This document shows positions 41,201 to 51,734 of a stretch of DNA of 64,000 bases, one piece after another. This DNA comes from Henningerozyma blattae CBS 6284 (lineage: Eukaryota; Ascomycota; Saccharomycetes; Saccharomycetales; Saccharomycetaceae). Numbering within the stretch: position 1 is the stretch's first letter; each line of letters opens with the position of its first letter. The notes under the pieces are model-generated. The model had not been told where the DNA came from and ran no database searches. It saw only the letters and a list, made by a program, of their open reading frames with translations. Where the stretch lies: the NCBI RefSeq assembly GCF_000315915.1, contig NC_020188.1, positions 575,501 through 639,500 on the forward strand, written 5' to 3'. Position numbers and translations under genes: made by a program.

Positions 41201-44200
41201 GTCCCTAGGACTATTAAGTGATTATTGCTGTAAAATTTAGCTTAATTCCTACCGATAAAAGACGAATTTTAAAACATCCTGTATTAACTCCACTGTTTGG
41301 GAACCGCTGTTCTGGCCAGGATTATTGGTAAGAGTACACCCGAAAATACCATCTACAGTTGCATAACTGTGGTGCACATGCAAGAACTAGTATAGTTGTG
41401 CCAGATTAAGAAGGTGCTTGTTTTAAAATTGAACTCCCAAGTTTAGAAACGTATTGTTCCTTTTTACTCTCGTTACTGTCTGCCGGTTATGATATCTCTG
41501 TAACTCCACATTGCCGTTTAACGGGTCTATGCCTGCTATCCAGGCTTCCAGGTTTCCAGGCTTTGTTGGCTCTTTTCCTTCAAGTGTGTGATAAAACTAC
41601 ATACTATTCCACTGGTCCAACAATATAATTGCAAGACATAGAAGTTGATGGTCGGCTAAGTTTTGAAATGTGTCTGTATTGTGGTTCATCTAGTAGTGCG
41701 TATCTTAGAAGTGTTGGCTAATGAATGAAAAACCTTCTGGCCATCATCAATTAGTAGCAGATCTTGTCCTACCTGTAAGAGGGAAATTGATCTTTGGCCC
41801 CTTTCTATCGATATTCCAGTACAATTATTGCTTTCTTTGGACTTTAATTTAAATTATTAGAAACAAGCATGCATCCCAAAATGATACAACCTTAACTCCG
41901 CTACACAGTTATTACGATAAGTGAGAATGCAATTACTGTTTCTGGTAGTCTGGCCTTTCTTTCGTCTATTCGCTTTAGAATATCTATGATGAGATATACT
42001 TCTAGATCTATAATAAGTTCGGTATGGCCAGGTGGCCATTTTAGGAAATGGTAGCTAGGTGACGGTATTAACAAGAATGTGGTTACCTGTGTTTCAGAAA
42101 TCAGCTGCTGGGGACCAAAAACACCGGTATTGTGGGAAATATTCTAAGTCCAGTGATAGGAAATAATTGGGTCGTATAGAAGCTTTCTGCATCTAATTGT
42201 GTGCAAGGGACTATCAATTTATTTTTAACATTCTTGAGCATTGAAAAAGTTTATTGAAAAGCATTAATTTTAGTAATAGCTTAACAATACAATTATGTGG
42301 TTTACTAATGGTGTTATCGTTCTTAAGTTCCTTGGTGAGCTTCTTTGCCGGTTGATATCGGTATTTAGTCTACTGATTAATCTTTTCAGATTGTTGCTCC
42401 TATTAGGTTGAGACATGGGTCTAGAACCTTTTTTGTTTTAGTTAACTATTAATTATTCAAATGATCTTTTGGTCCGATACAACTCACTACTATTTTAATA
42501 TATTTTACATGACATTTTTGGCTAAAGGTGCGTTTCATATTTTTTTTCCCTTCAATAATTAATATTTGAAACCAATATACCATCGGTTGAAGAGACAATT
42601 TATTTATTTTCTAAGAAATTAAACTAATATATTGCTTATTATTGGGAGTTGTCGTGTTTCAAGTTGTATTACTAACCTAACTATTTACTAAAACTTTTAA
42701 AAAAACGTATGGAATTAACTATGGACAGAAATAAAGACTAAATAGATATGTTTTCTACACAAAATTGCCCATAGGTAGTTGAATTTTTCTTCTGCATATT
42801 TCATTGTGTAGTTTTCTATAAACTACAATTTGCTGTTTATCGGTGAAACAAAGGTTTGGATGACTTTCTGCAGTTATTGTTGCGTAGTACTGACCACCTT
42901 TGTTAAACTAGATCAGGAAGCCCTTACCGTTTCTACCGTATAATTGCTTGTTATCGCCGCCTCTTAGCTTGTTATACTTTTCTTTTTCAACTCTTTTCTT
43001 CTTGAAGATTAATAACTCACTTAGATCTATTAACTACTATTCTAAATGTTTCAAATATCTTTTTTAGGATTTCCTTTTTTTAGTATTTTCTCCTTACCTT
43101 TCTTCTATTTTGCCGCTTAATTGACATATTACGGCCAGTTCAATTCAAAATTAGTTTATTTTTAGTTACAAACGTAGTAAATTTATCATATATACCTTTT
43201 TTCAGATATATTCTATGTTGAGTAATCCCACCATTATTGCTTTTACGAACAATAACGCATTTCTTGACTACAAAAAATTTTTAGTCGTAATGCTTGTTTT
43301 CTGAAATTTACTGTTTAAGATAGAAGTTTTAACTTTATCATGAACGACATGGGTTTGGAATCAATATATTGAATAACAAGAATGCCAGCAAGGGTCTTTT
43401 TTCCCTTTTCGCTATTTTGCACATTGGCTATTAATACCATGTCCCATTTTTAAATATTGTTTTATAATTATTACCTGTGAATATAATTATTTCATGACTT
43501 CAAATTAGGAAATCAAAAACACCAAAACATCTTGGCAAGACGTCTTTTTCTAAGATACATAGTGTTTTGTTGCCCTATCGTCATCCAATTTTTCTACTTG
43601 CTTATTTGAAGTGAATCAAAAAACTATTGACAACTCCTTCTCACCTTTCTGAATGCCTATAGGTGTCCTACGTAGTTTATATCCCATCGCCTTTAGATAC
43701 ACTTTTTTGCTTCATTATATTTTACATAAGTCTAAATTACTAAAAGAACTCTGTACCCCATCTGAATAAACTTTCCTTTCACCGAAAACACCATAATACT
43801 GTAAACAACTTCACTTCATCAAACAATACCTATAGTACGTCTTGTAACCGGTTTAGTATATTGCCCTCTAGTGAACTATCCCAAAACAATCGCCGAACTA
43901 AATCTGATGAGTATACAACAATACTCACAGAGAATAAAAATACTCTTCAAGGGTGATCAATAACAAATAAGAGACAAATCCAATTTTAGAACCTTGAGCT
44001 AAATGTCATAAACACAAACTTGCAGTAGCTTAACTAATTGATTGCATTAGTAAATGAGATGAGAATAGGTGCATTTGAATTTTTTATACACAACATCGAT
44101 TCTAAGAAACAATATATAAACGATAGCCTTTTGACTAATATTCTTTAAAATTTTCCTTCATCTTGTTTTTGATTATTTAACTTTTTTCTTCCAATCAATA

Positions 44201-44244
44201 CCATCACAAAGCCTGAGCAGCTGAATATCTATCCTATCTACACA
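38300..44244. other. 5.9-kb region without a gene, at the RIM15 slot
   Basis: No ORF above 60 codons is worth calling in either strand. The sequence is AT-rich at both ends; the middle (about 40350-42120) looks less AT-rich. Simple features include an AT run near 39566-39582 and three near-copies of a CCAGG(C/T)TT motif at 41540-41562. In S. cerevisiae the large kinase gene RIM15 (about 5.3 kb, minus strand) lies between MIL1 and HAC1, and the gap here is close to that length plus ordinary spacers. I looked for kinase-type motifs on the minus strand and found none convincingly. Alternatives are a very long HAC1 promoter or a large noncoding RNA gene. Confidence 0.6.
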
Positions 44245-45405
44245 ATGTTAGCCACATCATCCTCCAGTAAAGTTGTGATTCCTCCAGATTTTAAGTTTAC
44301 ATTACCTCCACGTAAAAGAGCAAGAACAAAGGAAGAAAAGGAGCAAAGAAGAATTGAGAGGGTACTAAGAAATAGAAAGGCTGCTTATGCAAGTAGAGAA
44401 AAAAAAAGAAGATATATAAAGTTCTTGGAAAAGAGAAGTAAAATAATGGAAAATATTATGGGTAAATTAGAAAATAGATTGGAAACAATATTTAAAGATG
44501 ATAAAACAGGTTTGACTTTAGTTAGTGATTACAGAGATTGCCTAAAACTCGAAAAAGAAGAAAATGAAAAATATAATAGAGAAAAGCATAATAATGAAAA
44601 AAATACTTTAAGTCTTTATGAACAGCATATTTTAAAGGGAAATGAAGACGAGGATAAAACTGAGCATGCTACTGCTAATTCAGAATCTGAATTGGAAAAT
44701 CGTAATAATGAGGAACGCTTTAATGAATCAAAATATTCCATTGATTCAAGTACAGCTAATACTTTAGACCAAATTAAAAAAGAGGTAGACGATTCTTTCG
44801 TCTTTCCATGCTCTTTTAACAAAGAGCAAGATATTCCACAACAAAATGCATTTCCAGACATGAAAAAACCAGTTTGGCCAAGTTCCACAAACTTTCAAAA
44901 CTTATACGACCCAAATATTTTCCCTCAAACTAATAATAAAATTAATACCAATATGAATATATCCCCTGCATCTTCAATTTCAAGCATTTCTTCCTTTCAA
45001 GTCCAGAACGGTGGCTTCCAGAATGAGTTTTGGAACCCAAACTGGCTTTTACTCCAACAAAAAACTCAAAGTAGAATTCAGAACGTTTTACCAAATTATT
45101 ACACAAATAACATGAATAACACAATGTTAATGAATACCAGCATTTCAAGTGATGTTCCTGATTCTCCAGCTGAGTTTAACTTGACTCCAGTCTCCGCAAG
45201 TTCCTCTCCAACTGAAATATCACAATCTAACGAAGATATTTCTTCAATGAGCATTCAAAAAGATATCCCTTTTGAAGAACAGCCTACAGTTTCTTTCGGT
45301 GAAAATATCATTAATTTACAACCTAATCATCAAAGAAGATTTAGTTTTTCAGAATTAGGTAATATTAATTTTCAACAAATGATGTCTAGCAACGGTACGT
45401 TCTAA
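44245..45405 (+). CDS. HAC1: bZIP transcription factor of the unfolded protein response
   Basis: 386 aa uninterrupted. The DNA-binding region FTLPPRKRARTKEEKEQRRIER (about 18-39), then RNRKAAYASREKKRR (42-56) and a short leucine-zipper-like helix (57-80), is almost the Hac1 sequence. The rest is Asn/Ser-rich with acidic patches. The C terminus is NHQRRFSFSELGNINFQQMM. In S. cerevisiae a 252-nt intron near the end is removed by Ire1 and Trl1 to swap the C terminus (238 aa spliced). Here only one sequence strictly fitting CNG-CNGN is seen (CAGCTGA at about 45167-45173), with no partner, so unconventional splicing is not demonstrable. The protein is much longer than in S. cerevisiae. Confidence 0.92.
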   Translation: MLATSSSSKVVIPPDFKFTLPPRKRARTKEEKEQRRIERVLRNRKAAYASREKKRRYIKFLEKRSKIMENIMGKLENRLETIFKDDKTGLTLVSDYRDCLKLEKEENEKYNREKHNNEKNTLSLYEQHILKGNEDEDKTEHATANSESELENRNNEERFNESKYSIDSSTANTLDQIKKEVDDSFVFPCSFNKEQDIPQQNAFPDMKKPVWPSSTNFQNLYDPNIFPQTNNKINTNMNISPASSISSISSFQVQNGGFQNEFWNPNWLLLQQKTQSRIQNVLPNYYTNNMNNTMLMNTSISSDVPDSPAEFNLTPVSASSSPTEISQSNEDISSMSIQKDIPFEEQPTVSFGENIINLQPNHQRRFSFSELGNINFQQMMSSNGTF

Positions 45406-45997
45406 TTAAGAGAATATAAAACACTACTTGATGAAAACTAAAAAAATCATAACCCTGCACTCTCAATATTCGTTAACAGTTTTATACAATTAGTAACAGT
45501 ATTGCTGTATTATTATTTCCTCCATGTGTACTTTATATACATTTTATACATTGCTTTAAAACTTAAGTATATATGTAAATATTTTCACCACTAAGCAACA
45601 GATTCATATGTAATAATGAAAATAATAAAAAACAGTTTAAACGTTTAATCCGGAATAATTTCCTCTCTTTCACATTATCTATCTTATCTAAGTCTTATAG
45701 GCATCTAAGGATCATTTGTGTAATTCTTAATATTTACTGACAGATATTTTTATAATTTTTTTTTTGACATCGGCTTTTTTGACTTCTTAATTAAGGGTCT
45801 ATATTTTTATAAAGAATTTCAGATATTTCCAGACCGGAAATTTCATTGCTCATCTCATCGCGTAATATATAAGATTTGGCGTTGGCTCAAATAAAAAAAA
45901 AACGAATATATAATAAAAGTATTAGAAAAAACAAGCTACCCTAAACAGCCTTATTAGAGCGATATACATATTTTGAACTTTAAAGTATCTACTAAAA
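45406..45997. other. spacer HAC1 3' / SHM2 5'
   Basis: About 590 bp. Near 45494-45511 an ACAG...CTGT hairpin lies in what should be the HAC1 3' UTR. No Gcn4/Bas1-type TGACTC was seen ahead of the SHMT gene, although such sites are usual for SHM2. Confidence 0.4.
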
Positions 45998-47413
45998 ATG
46001 AACGTGAACTATGCTTTGTCAAAAGAACATAAGGCGATGATGTCATCACACCTAAATCAAACTGACCCTGAACTAGAATTTATGATAAAGAAAGAAATAT
46101 ATAGACAACAATCTTCCATTGATCTCATTGCATCAGAAAACTGTACCTCCACATCTGTTCTTGATGCATTGGGAACTCCGTTGTTAAATAAATATTCGGA
46201 AGGGTACCCAGGTACCAGATACTACGGAGGGAATGAATATATTGATGAAATCGAACTATTATGCCAAAAAAGAGCGCTTATTGCGTTTCGTCTGGATCCT
46301 AAAAAGTGGGGTGTTAATGTTCAAGCATTATCTGGGAGTCCAGCCAATTTAGAAGTCTATCAAGCTATTATGAAACCTCATGATAGATTAATGGGCTTAT
46401 ATCTACCTGATGGGGGCCATTTGTCTCATGGCTATTTCACCGAAAACCGTAAAATATCAGCTGTTGCTATATATTTTGAGTCGTTTCCATATAGGCTTGA
46501 CCAGACTACTGGTTTAATCGATTATGATGCCTTAGAACAAAATGCCCTTATATATCGCCCAAAGGTAATTGTATCAGGCCCAACGTCATATTGCCGATTG
46601 ATTGATTATAAAAGGTTGAAGAAAATTGCCGATAAATGTAATGCATATCTTATGGTAGATATGTCACATATATCTGGCCTTGTAGCAGGAGGCGTAATAC
46701 CCTCCCCATTTGACTACGCTGATATCGTTACTACCACAACTCATAAATCGTTAAGGGGACCTCGTGGAGCAATGATATTTTATAGAAGGGGTGCAAGAAG
46801 TTGGAATAAAAAAACTAACGAACCCATATATTATGATCTGGAAAATCCAATAAATTTTTCAGTTTTCCCGGGACATCAAGGTGGCCCTCACAATCATACA
46901 ATTGCAGCTATTGCAACTGCCTTAAAACAAGCTGCCACACCACAATTCCAAGAATACCAACGTCAAGTTCTAATAAATGCCAAAGCTCTAGAATCTGAAT
47001 TTAAAAAATGGGGCTATAATTTAGTTTCTAATGGGACCGATTCCCATATGATGCTTTTAAATGTTAGAGATAAGGGCACAGATGGTGCCAGAGTAGAGTA
47101 TGTTTGTGAAAAAATTGCTATTGTTCTCAATAAAAATGCTATTCCTGGTGATAAGTCGGCATTACTTCCCGGAGGTGCCCGTATTGGTACTCCTGCTATG
47201 ACATCAAGGGGTATGGATGAGGCAGCGTTTTGCAAAATTGTTCAATATATAGATAAAGCCATTAATTTTGCTGTAAATGTCCAACGCTCTCTACCACCTG
47301 AATTATTTAGATTAAGAGATTTTAAATCCGCAGTAAATGCAAGATTAGAGGAACTACTGCCACTAAAAAAAGAAATCCAAGAATGGGCTATGCAGTATCC
47401 ACTACCAGTTTAG
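45998..47413 (+). CDS. SHM2: cytosolic serine hydroxymethyltransferase, divergent copy
   Basis: 471 aa (S. cerevisiae Shm2 469), with no mitochondrial presequence. Fold landmarks are present: SENCTSTSVLDALGTPLLNKYSEGYPGTRYYGG, LPDGGHLSHGY, DMSHISGLVAGG, and the PLP lysine in TTTTHKSLRGPRG (K250). The enzyme transfers a one-carbon unit between serine and tetrahydrofolate. Several normally fixed positions differ: the AGTSAY motif before YCRLIDY reads SGPTSY (about 193-198), putting Thr where the PLP-contacting Ser usually is. Codon choice looks much less optimised than in SEC53 or RPL22, although S. cerevisiae SHM2 is highly expressed. It may be the less used member of a duplicate pair. Confidence 0.88.
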   Translation: MNVNYALSKEHKAMMSSHLNQTDPELEFMIKKEIYRQQSSIDLIASENCTSTSVLDALGTPLLNKYSEGYPGTRYYGGNEYIDEIELLCQKRALIAFRLDPKKWGVNVQALSGSPANLEVYQAIMKPHDRLMGLYLPDGGHLSHGYFTENRKISAVAIYFESFPYRLDQTTGLIDYDALEQNALIYRPKVIVSGPTSYCRLIDYKRLKKIADKCNAYLMVDMSHISGLVAGGVIPSPFDYADIVTTTTHKSLRGPRGAMIFYRRGARSWNKKTNEPIYYDLENPINFSVFPGHQGGPHNHTIAAIATALKQAATPQFQEYQRQVLINAKALESEFKKWGYNLVSNGTDSHMMLLNVRDKGTDGARVEYVCEKIAIVLNKNAIPGDKSALLPGGARIGTPAMTSRGMDEAAFCKIVQYIDKAINFAVNVQRSLPPELFRLRDFKSAVNARLEELLPLKKEIQEWAMQYPLPV

Positions 47414-47558
47414 AGACAGCAACTGATTATAATTATATTCGAATTAATCAATTATAGGTGAATAAATAAATCATACGTAAAATGCAATGCTATAACAGTT
47501 ATAAATAACTGATGCTAAAGATGGTCTTGAACATATAGTTGATAGTTATTATATACCA

Positions 47559-50117
47559 TTAAATAGTGGTACCTTGAATAGTGTTTGTTCTTTTTATTAA
47601 GTGTCCATTAGTAGTGAAGACGTACTTATCTAATGTATAGTCTAATCCATTACCGAATAACAATAGATAATATTTTAAAGTCTGTGAAAACCAATAGCTA
47701 GGTATAATTGCTGGTCCATTATTATCAACTTCTTTAATAACCCATGTCTGCTTTGCACCTTCACCTTCCTTTTGTAACCTCGCTATTATCATATTAAATA
47801 ATGATTTCCCTAGACTTCTCCATTTCTTTTCTCCAGTGATTCTATACATGTAGAAAATAGACTGGATTGTATATGGTGATAACAGTAAACTCGAATCAAG
47901 CTGATTAATCCACAGTGGTTGTTCTGGATTATCTGACCATTCACCATTTTCATTAATAAAGCCAGGTGGCATTTGTAAAATAGATTTCTTACTGTGAGAT
48001 TTGAAATTTAAAACTTTGGTAATCATATTGTTATCATTTTCTTTTTCTAAAATTGGATGTTTGTTTAAATTTTGAGAAACCTTAATTACAGAATCTGAGC
48101 TATCCATTTCATTTCTTAAATAATAACCTTGCTTAATATTATTTATCTTCGATACGCTGTCAAACATACATGAACTTCCATCTAGACAGGGATCATAATA
48201 TGAATGTTTAGGGAGTATGCCCGAGAATAATGAATTATACTTAATACAGCTAATAGTTAAGTTTTCCGCAATCTTAATATATTCTGATATATTAAAAACT
48301 TTAGATCCAAATGCGAATGTAGATGCCAAAGAACATGATTCAATATTCATATCGTAATGTGGGCTGACGTCAATGGACATTTCATTTGTAGTTGGGATAA
48401 ACCAAGATCTTGTATCGAGTGAAGATATAAAGGTCAGGTTATCATATAGAGGAGTCATTGGGGTGTAAAACATTAATTCTCTAACCGACTCTAGAGCTGA
48501 TACAAACAATTGTTTGGAAGTTACCCAGGGTTGCTTAATCTTTTTGGTCTTTTCTAATTCTTTTTCATCTTCATTATTATCACTAGTTTTTGAATCTTCT
48601 TTTACATTTATTGTTTCTTCACCGGGTTGTGAAGCTTTTAAAGAGCTTTCTGAAAGTTGTAATAGATCGTGGTTGTTCAATAAATGTCTTAATTTCGCTA
48701 AAGTATCATATATTGATATAGTATCCCTATCCATTGAAAACGTTTCCTTGCCGTCTAGTTTATCGTCTTTACCAATTTTGAATTTACCTGTTTGATGACA
48801 TTGAACGAACTTTAAGTCTTCATTAATACTTTTCATTACTTGAGAATCACGAACATGGTCACCTAATGATATCTCCTCTGAACTAAATAGTTGACAACCG
48901 GTAGCATCAATGTTAATTGGAAACAAATAATCGATATCGAATTCTTTTGATGAATCTGCCATTATCTTATAAATTCTATAAATTGCATCGAAATATTTGC
49001 TTTGACCCGTAAGTTGAGCTAATCTTGTAAATTCTAAAGACATGGAATTTAACTGCCCTAAATTTGAATTTTGATATGGAAATCTATTTTTTAAAGTTGA
49101 TTGCCAAAAAAAATGAAGAATAGGCATTCTATTTGGAGTATCAAAAGCGCGTAATAAAAAAGATGCTAGCTGCTTTGCCTTCTCTAATAAAATGGTATTC
49201 TGAGACAATTCATAACTTGATAATAGACCCCCAAGAACTCTCCTTGACATATCTGCAATATCTGCTACTTTGTAATGTTCCGGAGGAATACTAAAGTTAA
49301 TCTCCCCGATTAGATCCACAGCCTTAACAAATTCTTCCTGGTTATCAAGAATAAATAGTGTATCTAGTGATTCAATCAAAGTAATTGGCCAATCCACTTC
49401 TAACCTACTTTTTGCTCTTGCATATATATTTTCTTGATTCCATGATTTCAAAAATATAGCTTTAATATCTGCCAGCATATCAATTTGTTGTTTACCACCA
49501 TCTTCAAAATATGTAGCTTGAATTAAATTTTCATTTTCGTTTTCTAATATATTGAAAGATGAGGGTAATGAAACTTCATACAATACTGGATGATTTTCTC
49601 TTACCGCTTGCGCTTGTGGAGGTGGTGCTAAATGAGCTTCATTATTTAATTTTTGAGCTTTAGTTTCGAAATCAAATGCAACAGAAATATTAGGGAGTAA
49701 TAGTGGAAAATATTTATTTTTGACTTTTAATACTGCTGGGTCAGATAAATCTTTACTCGGATCTTTAGGGGGAATATTATTATTAGGGTTATTATTATTG
49801 ATAGGATTGTCGGAAGAAGAATCATGAATTTTGTTTTTATCACCAAAGGGCCTTGGTAAGCCATTAATATTTTCATTCTGGTTATTATGATTTTTATTAT
49901 TATTAAATCCAGGAGGGTTCACTAAAGAATCCGCGGTATTATCTGAAGAGATTACTGTATTAATAGATGGAACATATTCGTTCTCAGCATAAGAATTCAA
50001 CATATTTATCTCATTTTGGAAGGTATAATAGAATAATAAAGAAATAGTTACCACTAGTAAAAGAACAGACTGTATTTTCCTTATAATACCTCGAAGATTT
50101 CGTTTTAGGATAATCAT
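47559..50117 (-). CDS. MNL2: putative alpha-mannosidase-like ER protein, GH47 family
   Basis: 852 aa (S. cerevisiae Mnl2 849). It is a type II membrane protein: basic N terminus, signal anchor at about 16-33, then an Asn/Pro-rich linker to about 130. The GH47 barrel follows, with SRLEVDWPITLIESLDTLFILD, ADMSRRVLGGLLSSYELS, a cysteine pair region and, near the end, YTIQSIFYMYRITGEKKWR. A Lys/Glu-rich insert lies around 500-530. Mnl2 resembles Mns1 and Htm1 and is proposed to act in ER-associated degradation by trimming mannose. It is convergent with SHM2, as on chromosome XII. Confidence 0.92.
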   Translation of the reverse strand: MIILKRNLRGIIRKIQSVLLLVVTISLLFYYTFQNEINMLNSYAENEYVPSINTVISSDNTADSLVNPPGFNNNKNHNNQNENINGLPRPFGDKNKIHDSSSDNPINNNNPNNNIPPKDPSKDLSDPAVLKVKNKYFPLLLPNISVAFDFETKAQKLNNEAHLAPPPQAQAVRENHPVLYEVSLPSSFNILENENENLIQATYFEDGGKQQIDMLADIKAIFLKSWNQENIYARAKSRLEVDWPITLIESLDTLFILDNQEEFVKAVDLIGEINFSIPPEHYKVADIADMSRRVLGGLLSSYELSQNTILLEKAKQLASFLLRAFDTPNRMPILHFFWQSTLKNRFPYQNSNLGQLNSMSLEFTRLAQLTGQSKYFDAIYRIYKIMADSSKEFDIDYLFPINIDATGCQLFSSEEISLGDHVRDSQVMKSINEDLKFVQCHQTGKFKIGKDDKLDGKETFSMDRDTISIYDTLAKLRHLLNNHDLLQLSESSLKASQPGEETINVKEDSKTSDNNEDEKELEKTKKIKQPWVTSKQLFVSALESVRELMFYTPMTPLYDNLTFISSLDTRSWFIPTTNEMSIDVSPHYDMNIESCSLASTFAFGSKVFNISEYIKIAENLTISCIKYNSLFSGILPKHSYYDPCLDGSSCMFDSVSKINNIKQGYYLRNEMDSSDSVIKVSQNLNKHPILEKENDNNMITKVLNFKSHSKKSILQMPPGFINENGEWSDNPEQPLWINQLDSSLLLSPYTIQSIFYMYRITGEKKWRSLGKSLFNMIIARLQKEGEGAKQTWVIKEVDNNGPAIIPSYWFSQTLKYYLLLFGNGLDYTLDKYVFTTNGHLIKRTNTIQGTTI

Positions 50118-50600
50118 AATATTCTTTTTTTAAGTAACAATGGTATCTTATTTCTCCGGACTTTAGTAATTTATAAATACAGTACTATTTCTTTTCGAAT
50201 TTTTCGCAGTCTTATTCTAGATAGAACTAGCTACTAGTAAACTTTTACCCAATATTTTTTTATAACTCTATTGAAGGTTTCCTGTTCTGAATTGATTTTT
50301 AAATATTACAGCCTGTTCATAATAATCCTTAAAGAATTTAAGTATATTTTTTTTCGTTAATTCCCAAAATTCCGATCACGTTGACATATTCCGTCTTAGG
50401 TAAATAAATCATTTTCTGCTAATAAAGATCTACGTTGGCTTCTAAATATGTCGCTGACAAAGAAAACAGAATATTATATTAAGAACTAAATAGTGAAGTT
50501 GAATATAAAACCGTACCAAGCCTGAGAGATGCAATAATGAAGGTAGATGAGCGCCCCCCCCCCCCCCCCCCTACGTTGATAGGGTAAAACACAATCGAAT
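50118..50600. other. spacer MNL2 5' / CAK1 3', with poly(C)
   Basis: About 480 bp. It holds an 18-C homopolymer (50554-50571), described separately. The rest is AT-rich with T tracts. AGX1 and other S. cerevisiae genes of this interval are absent. Confidence 0.5.
50554..50571. repeat. poly(C)18 tract
   Basis: Eighteen consecutive C residues, flanked by GCG and TACG, about 30 bp downstream of the CAK1 stop. Long C/G runs are rare in AT-rich yeast DNA, where A/T runs are the norm. The length is likely variable and poorly determined by sequencing. Confidence 0.9.
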
Positions 50601-51734
50601 TTATAAAAGTTTATCTAATTCTTGCAAAATTCTTGTACAAGACCATCTTATTGATGATTCTAAGGATATCATTCCAACAAAACATTTTATAAATGTTTTC
50701 CTTAGCAGTTCATCGTTAAGATCTAACAATCTTGGCATCATTCCGATTATAGTGTTTTCTATCTGTTCTTTTGATTCATTTAATATATAAGAATCATCAC
50801 CATTTTCACCGAACATACCAACAAATGCATCTGCTGAACCATGTTTCATAACTTCTGGCCATTCTTTCCCTGAAGGAATGCCTACTTTGGTAAAAATGGA
50901 CAAGACTAATTTGATATCACTACCATTGCTCTCTGAATTTGTACCATCTTCAATCATAGCAGGTAAATAATTTAGATTAGTTGCTTCCTTTTGAAACCAT
51001 TGAGAAACCAATATTAGTAATGACCAAATATCGATTTTTTCAGTATAATTTCGTACTCCGAATAATAACTCTGGTGCTTTAAATATACCAGTTGAGACAT
51101 CTGTTATTTTCTTATCTAATGGCTCTTGCTTTATTTGTGCGTCACATTGAGTATCATAGGAAATTCCAAAATCACATATTACTAAAGTTATGGAGTTTCC
51201 CATAGAAGAATTAATAAGAATATTTTGTGGTTTGATATCACGATGGATGATACCTTGTTTATGGATGTATTCTAATCCGTCTAATAGTTGTCTAAAAAAA
51301 TCCAAAGCATGATGATTTATATCGAAAATATTTTTCATTCTTGTTATCGGGAAAGAATTAATTCTGTCTTTATCCAATTGATAATAAGCATTAAAGGCTT
51401 TTTTATTTTTAAAATGCTTCTTCAAATACTCTGCTAAATTTATATCATATCGCAAAAATAAAATATGAATTTCTTCCCCATCTTCACCTTGTTCTGAATC
51501 ATAATCTAATAACTGTAAAACATTTAATCTTGGTTCCTTATTTAGTTTTTTCAAAGCATTCAATTCAAAATCTGGATTATGAGGAGGTAGAGCCAAATCC
51601 TTTGGTGTTGATTTAATCATGTAAAAATTTGTTGGATAAGCATTGGATTCTTCTGATATTTCAGATAAAGTTGAGAATTTCGTGTGATATATTATCTTTC
51701 TTGGTAAAGCTTTCCAATTTGGAGGTAAAGACAT
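50601..51734 (-). CDS. CAK1: CDK-activating kinase
   Basis: 377 aa (S. cerevisiae 368). A monomeric kinase with the family's missing glycine-rich loop: no GxGxxG precedes the probable VAIK-type lysine (MIKSTP, K41). The catalytic loop is HRDIKPQN (164-171), the metal motif DFG (188-190), and the activation segment ends TGIFKAPELLFG, all close to Cak1. SVDAFVGMFG-like (GSADAFVGMFGENGDDSY) and the end RWSCTRILQEL are diagnostic. Cak1 phosphorylates the T-loop of Cdc28 and of Kin28, Bur1 and Smk1. It lies between MNL2 and ERG3, interleaving chromosomes VI and XII. Confidence 0.96.
   Translation of the reverse strand: MSLPPNWKALPRKIIYHTKFSTLSEISEESNAYPTNFYMIKSTPKDLALPPHNPDFELNALKKLNKEPRLNVLQLLDYDSEQGEDGEEIHILFLRYDINLAEYLKKHFKNKKAFNAYYQLDKDRINSFPITRMKNIFDINHHALDFFRQLLDGLEYIHKQGIIHRDIKPQNILINSSMGNSITLVICDFGISYDTQCDAQIKQEPLDKKITDVSTGIFKAPELLFGVRNYTEKIDIWSLLILVSQWFQKEATNLNYLPAMIEDGTNSESNGSDIKLVLSIFTKVGIPSGKEWPEVMKHGSADAFVGMFGENGDDSYILNESKEQIENTIIGMMPRLLDLNDELLRKTFIKCFVGMISLESSIRWSCTRILQELDKLL

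Noticed and set aside
38300..44244. Telomerase RNA or snRNA gene in the gap
   Set aside because: I saw no telomere-type template, U1 5' end, U2 branch-binding or U6 ACAGAGA-type block, though a visual scan cannot exclude one.
45494..45511. ACAG/CTGT hairpin after HAC1 as an Ire1 site
   Set aside because: The loop lacks the CNG-CNGN sequence and no partner hairpin was found.
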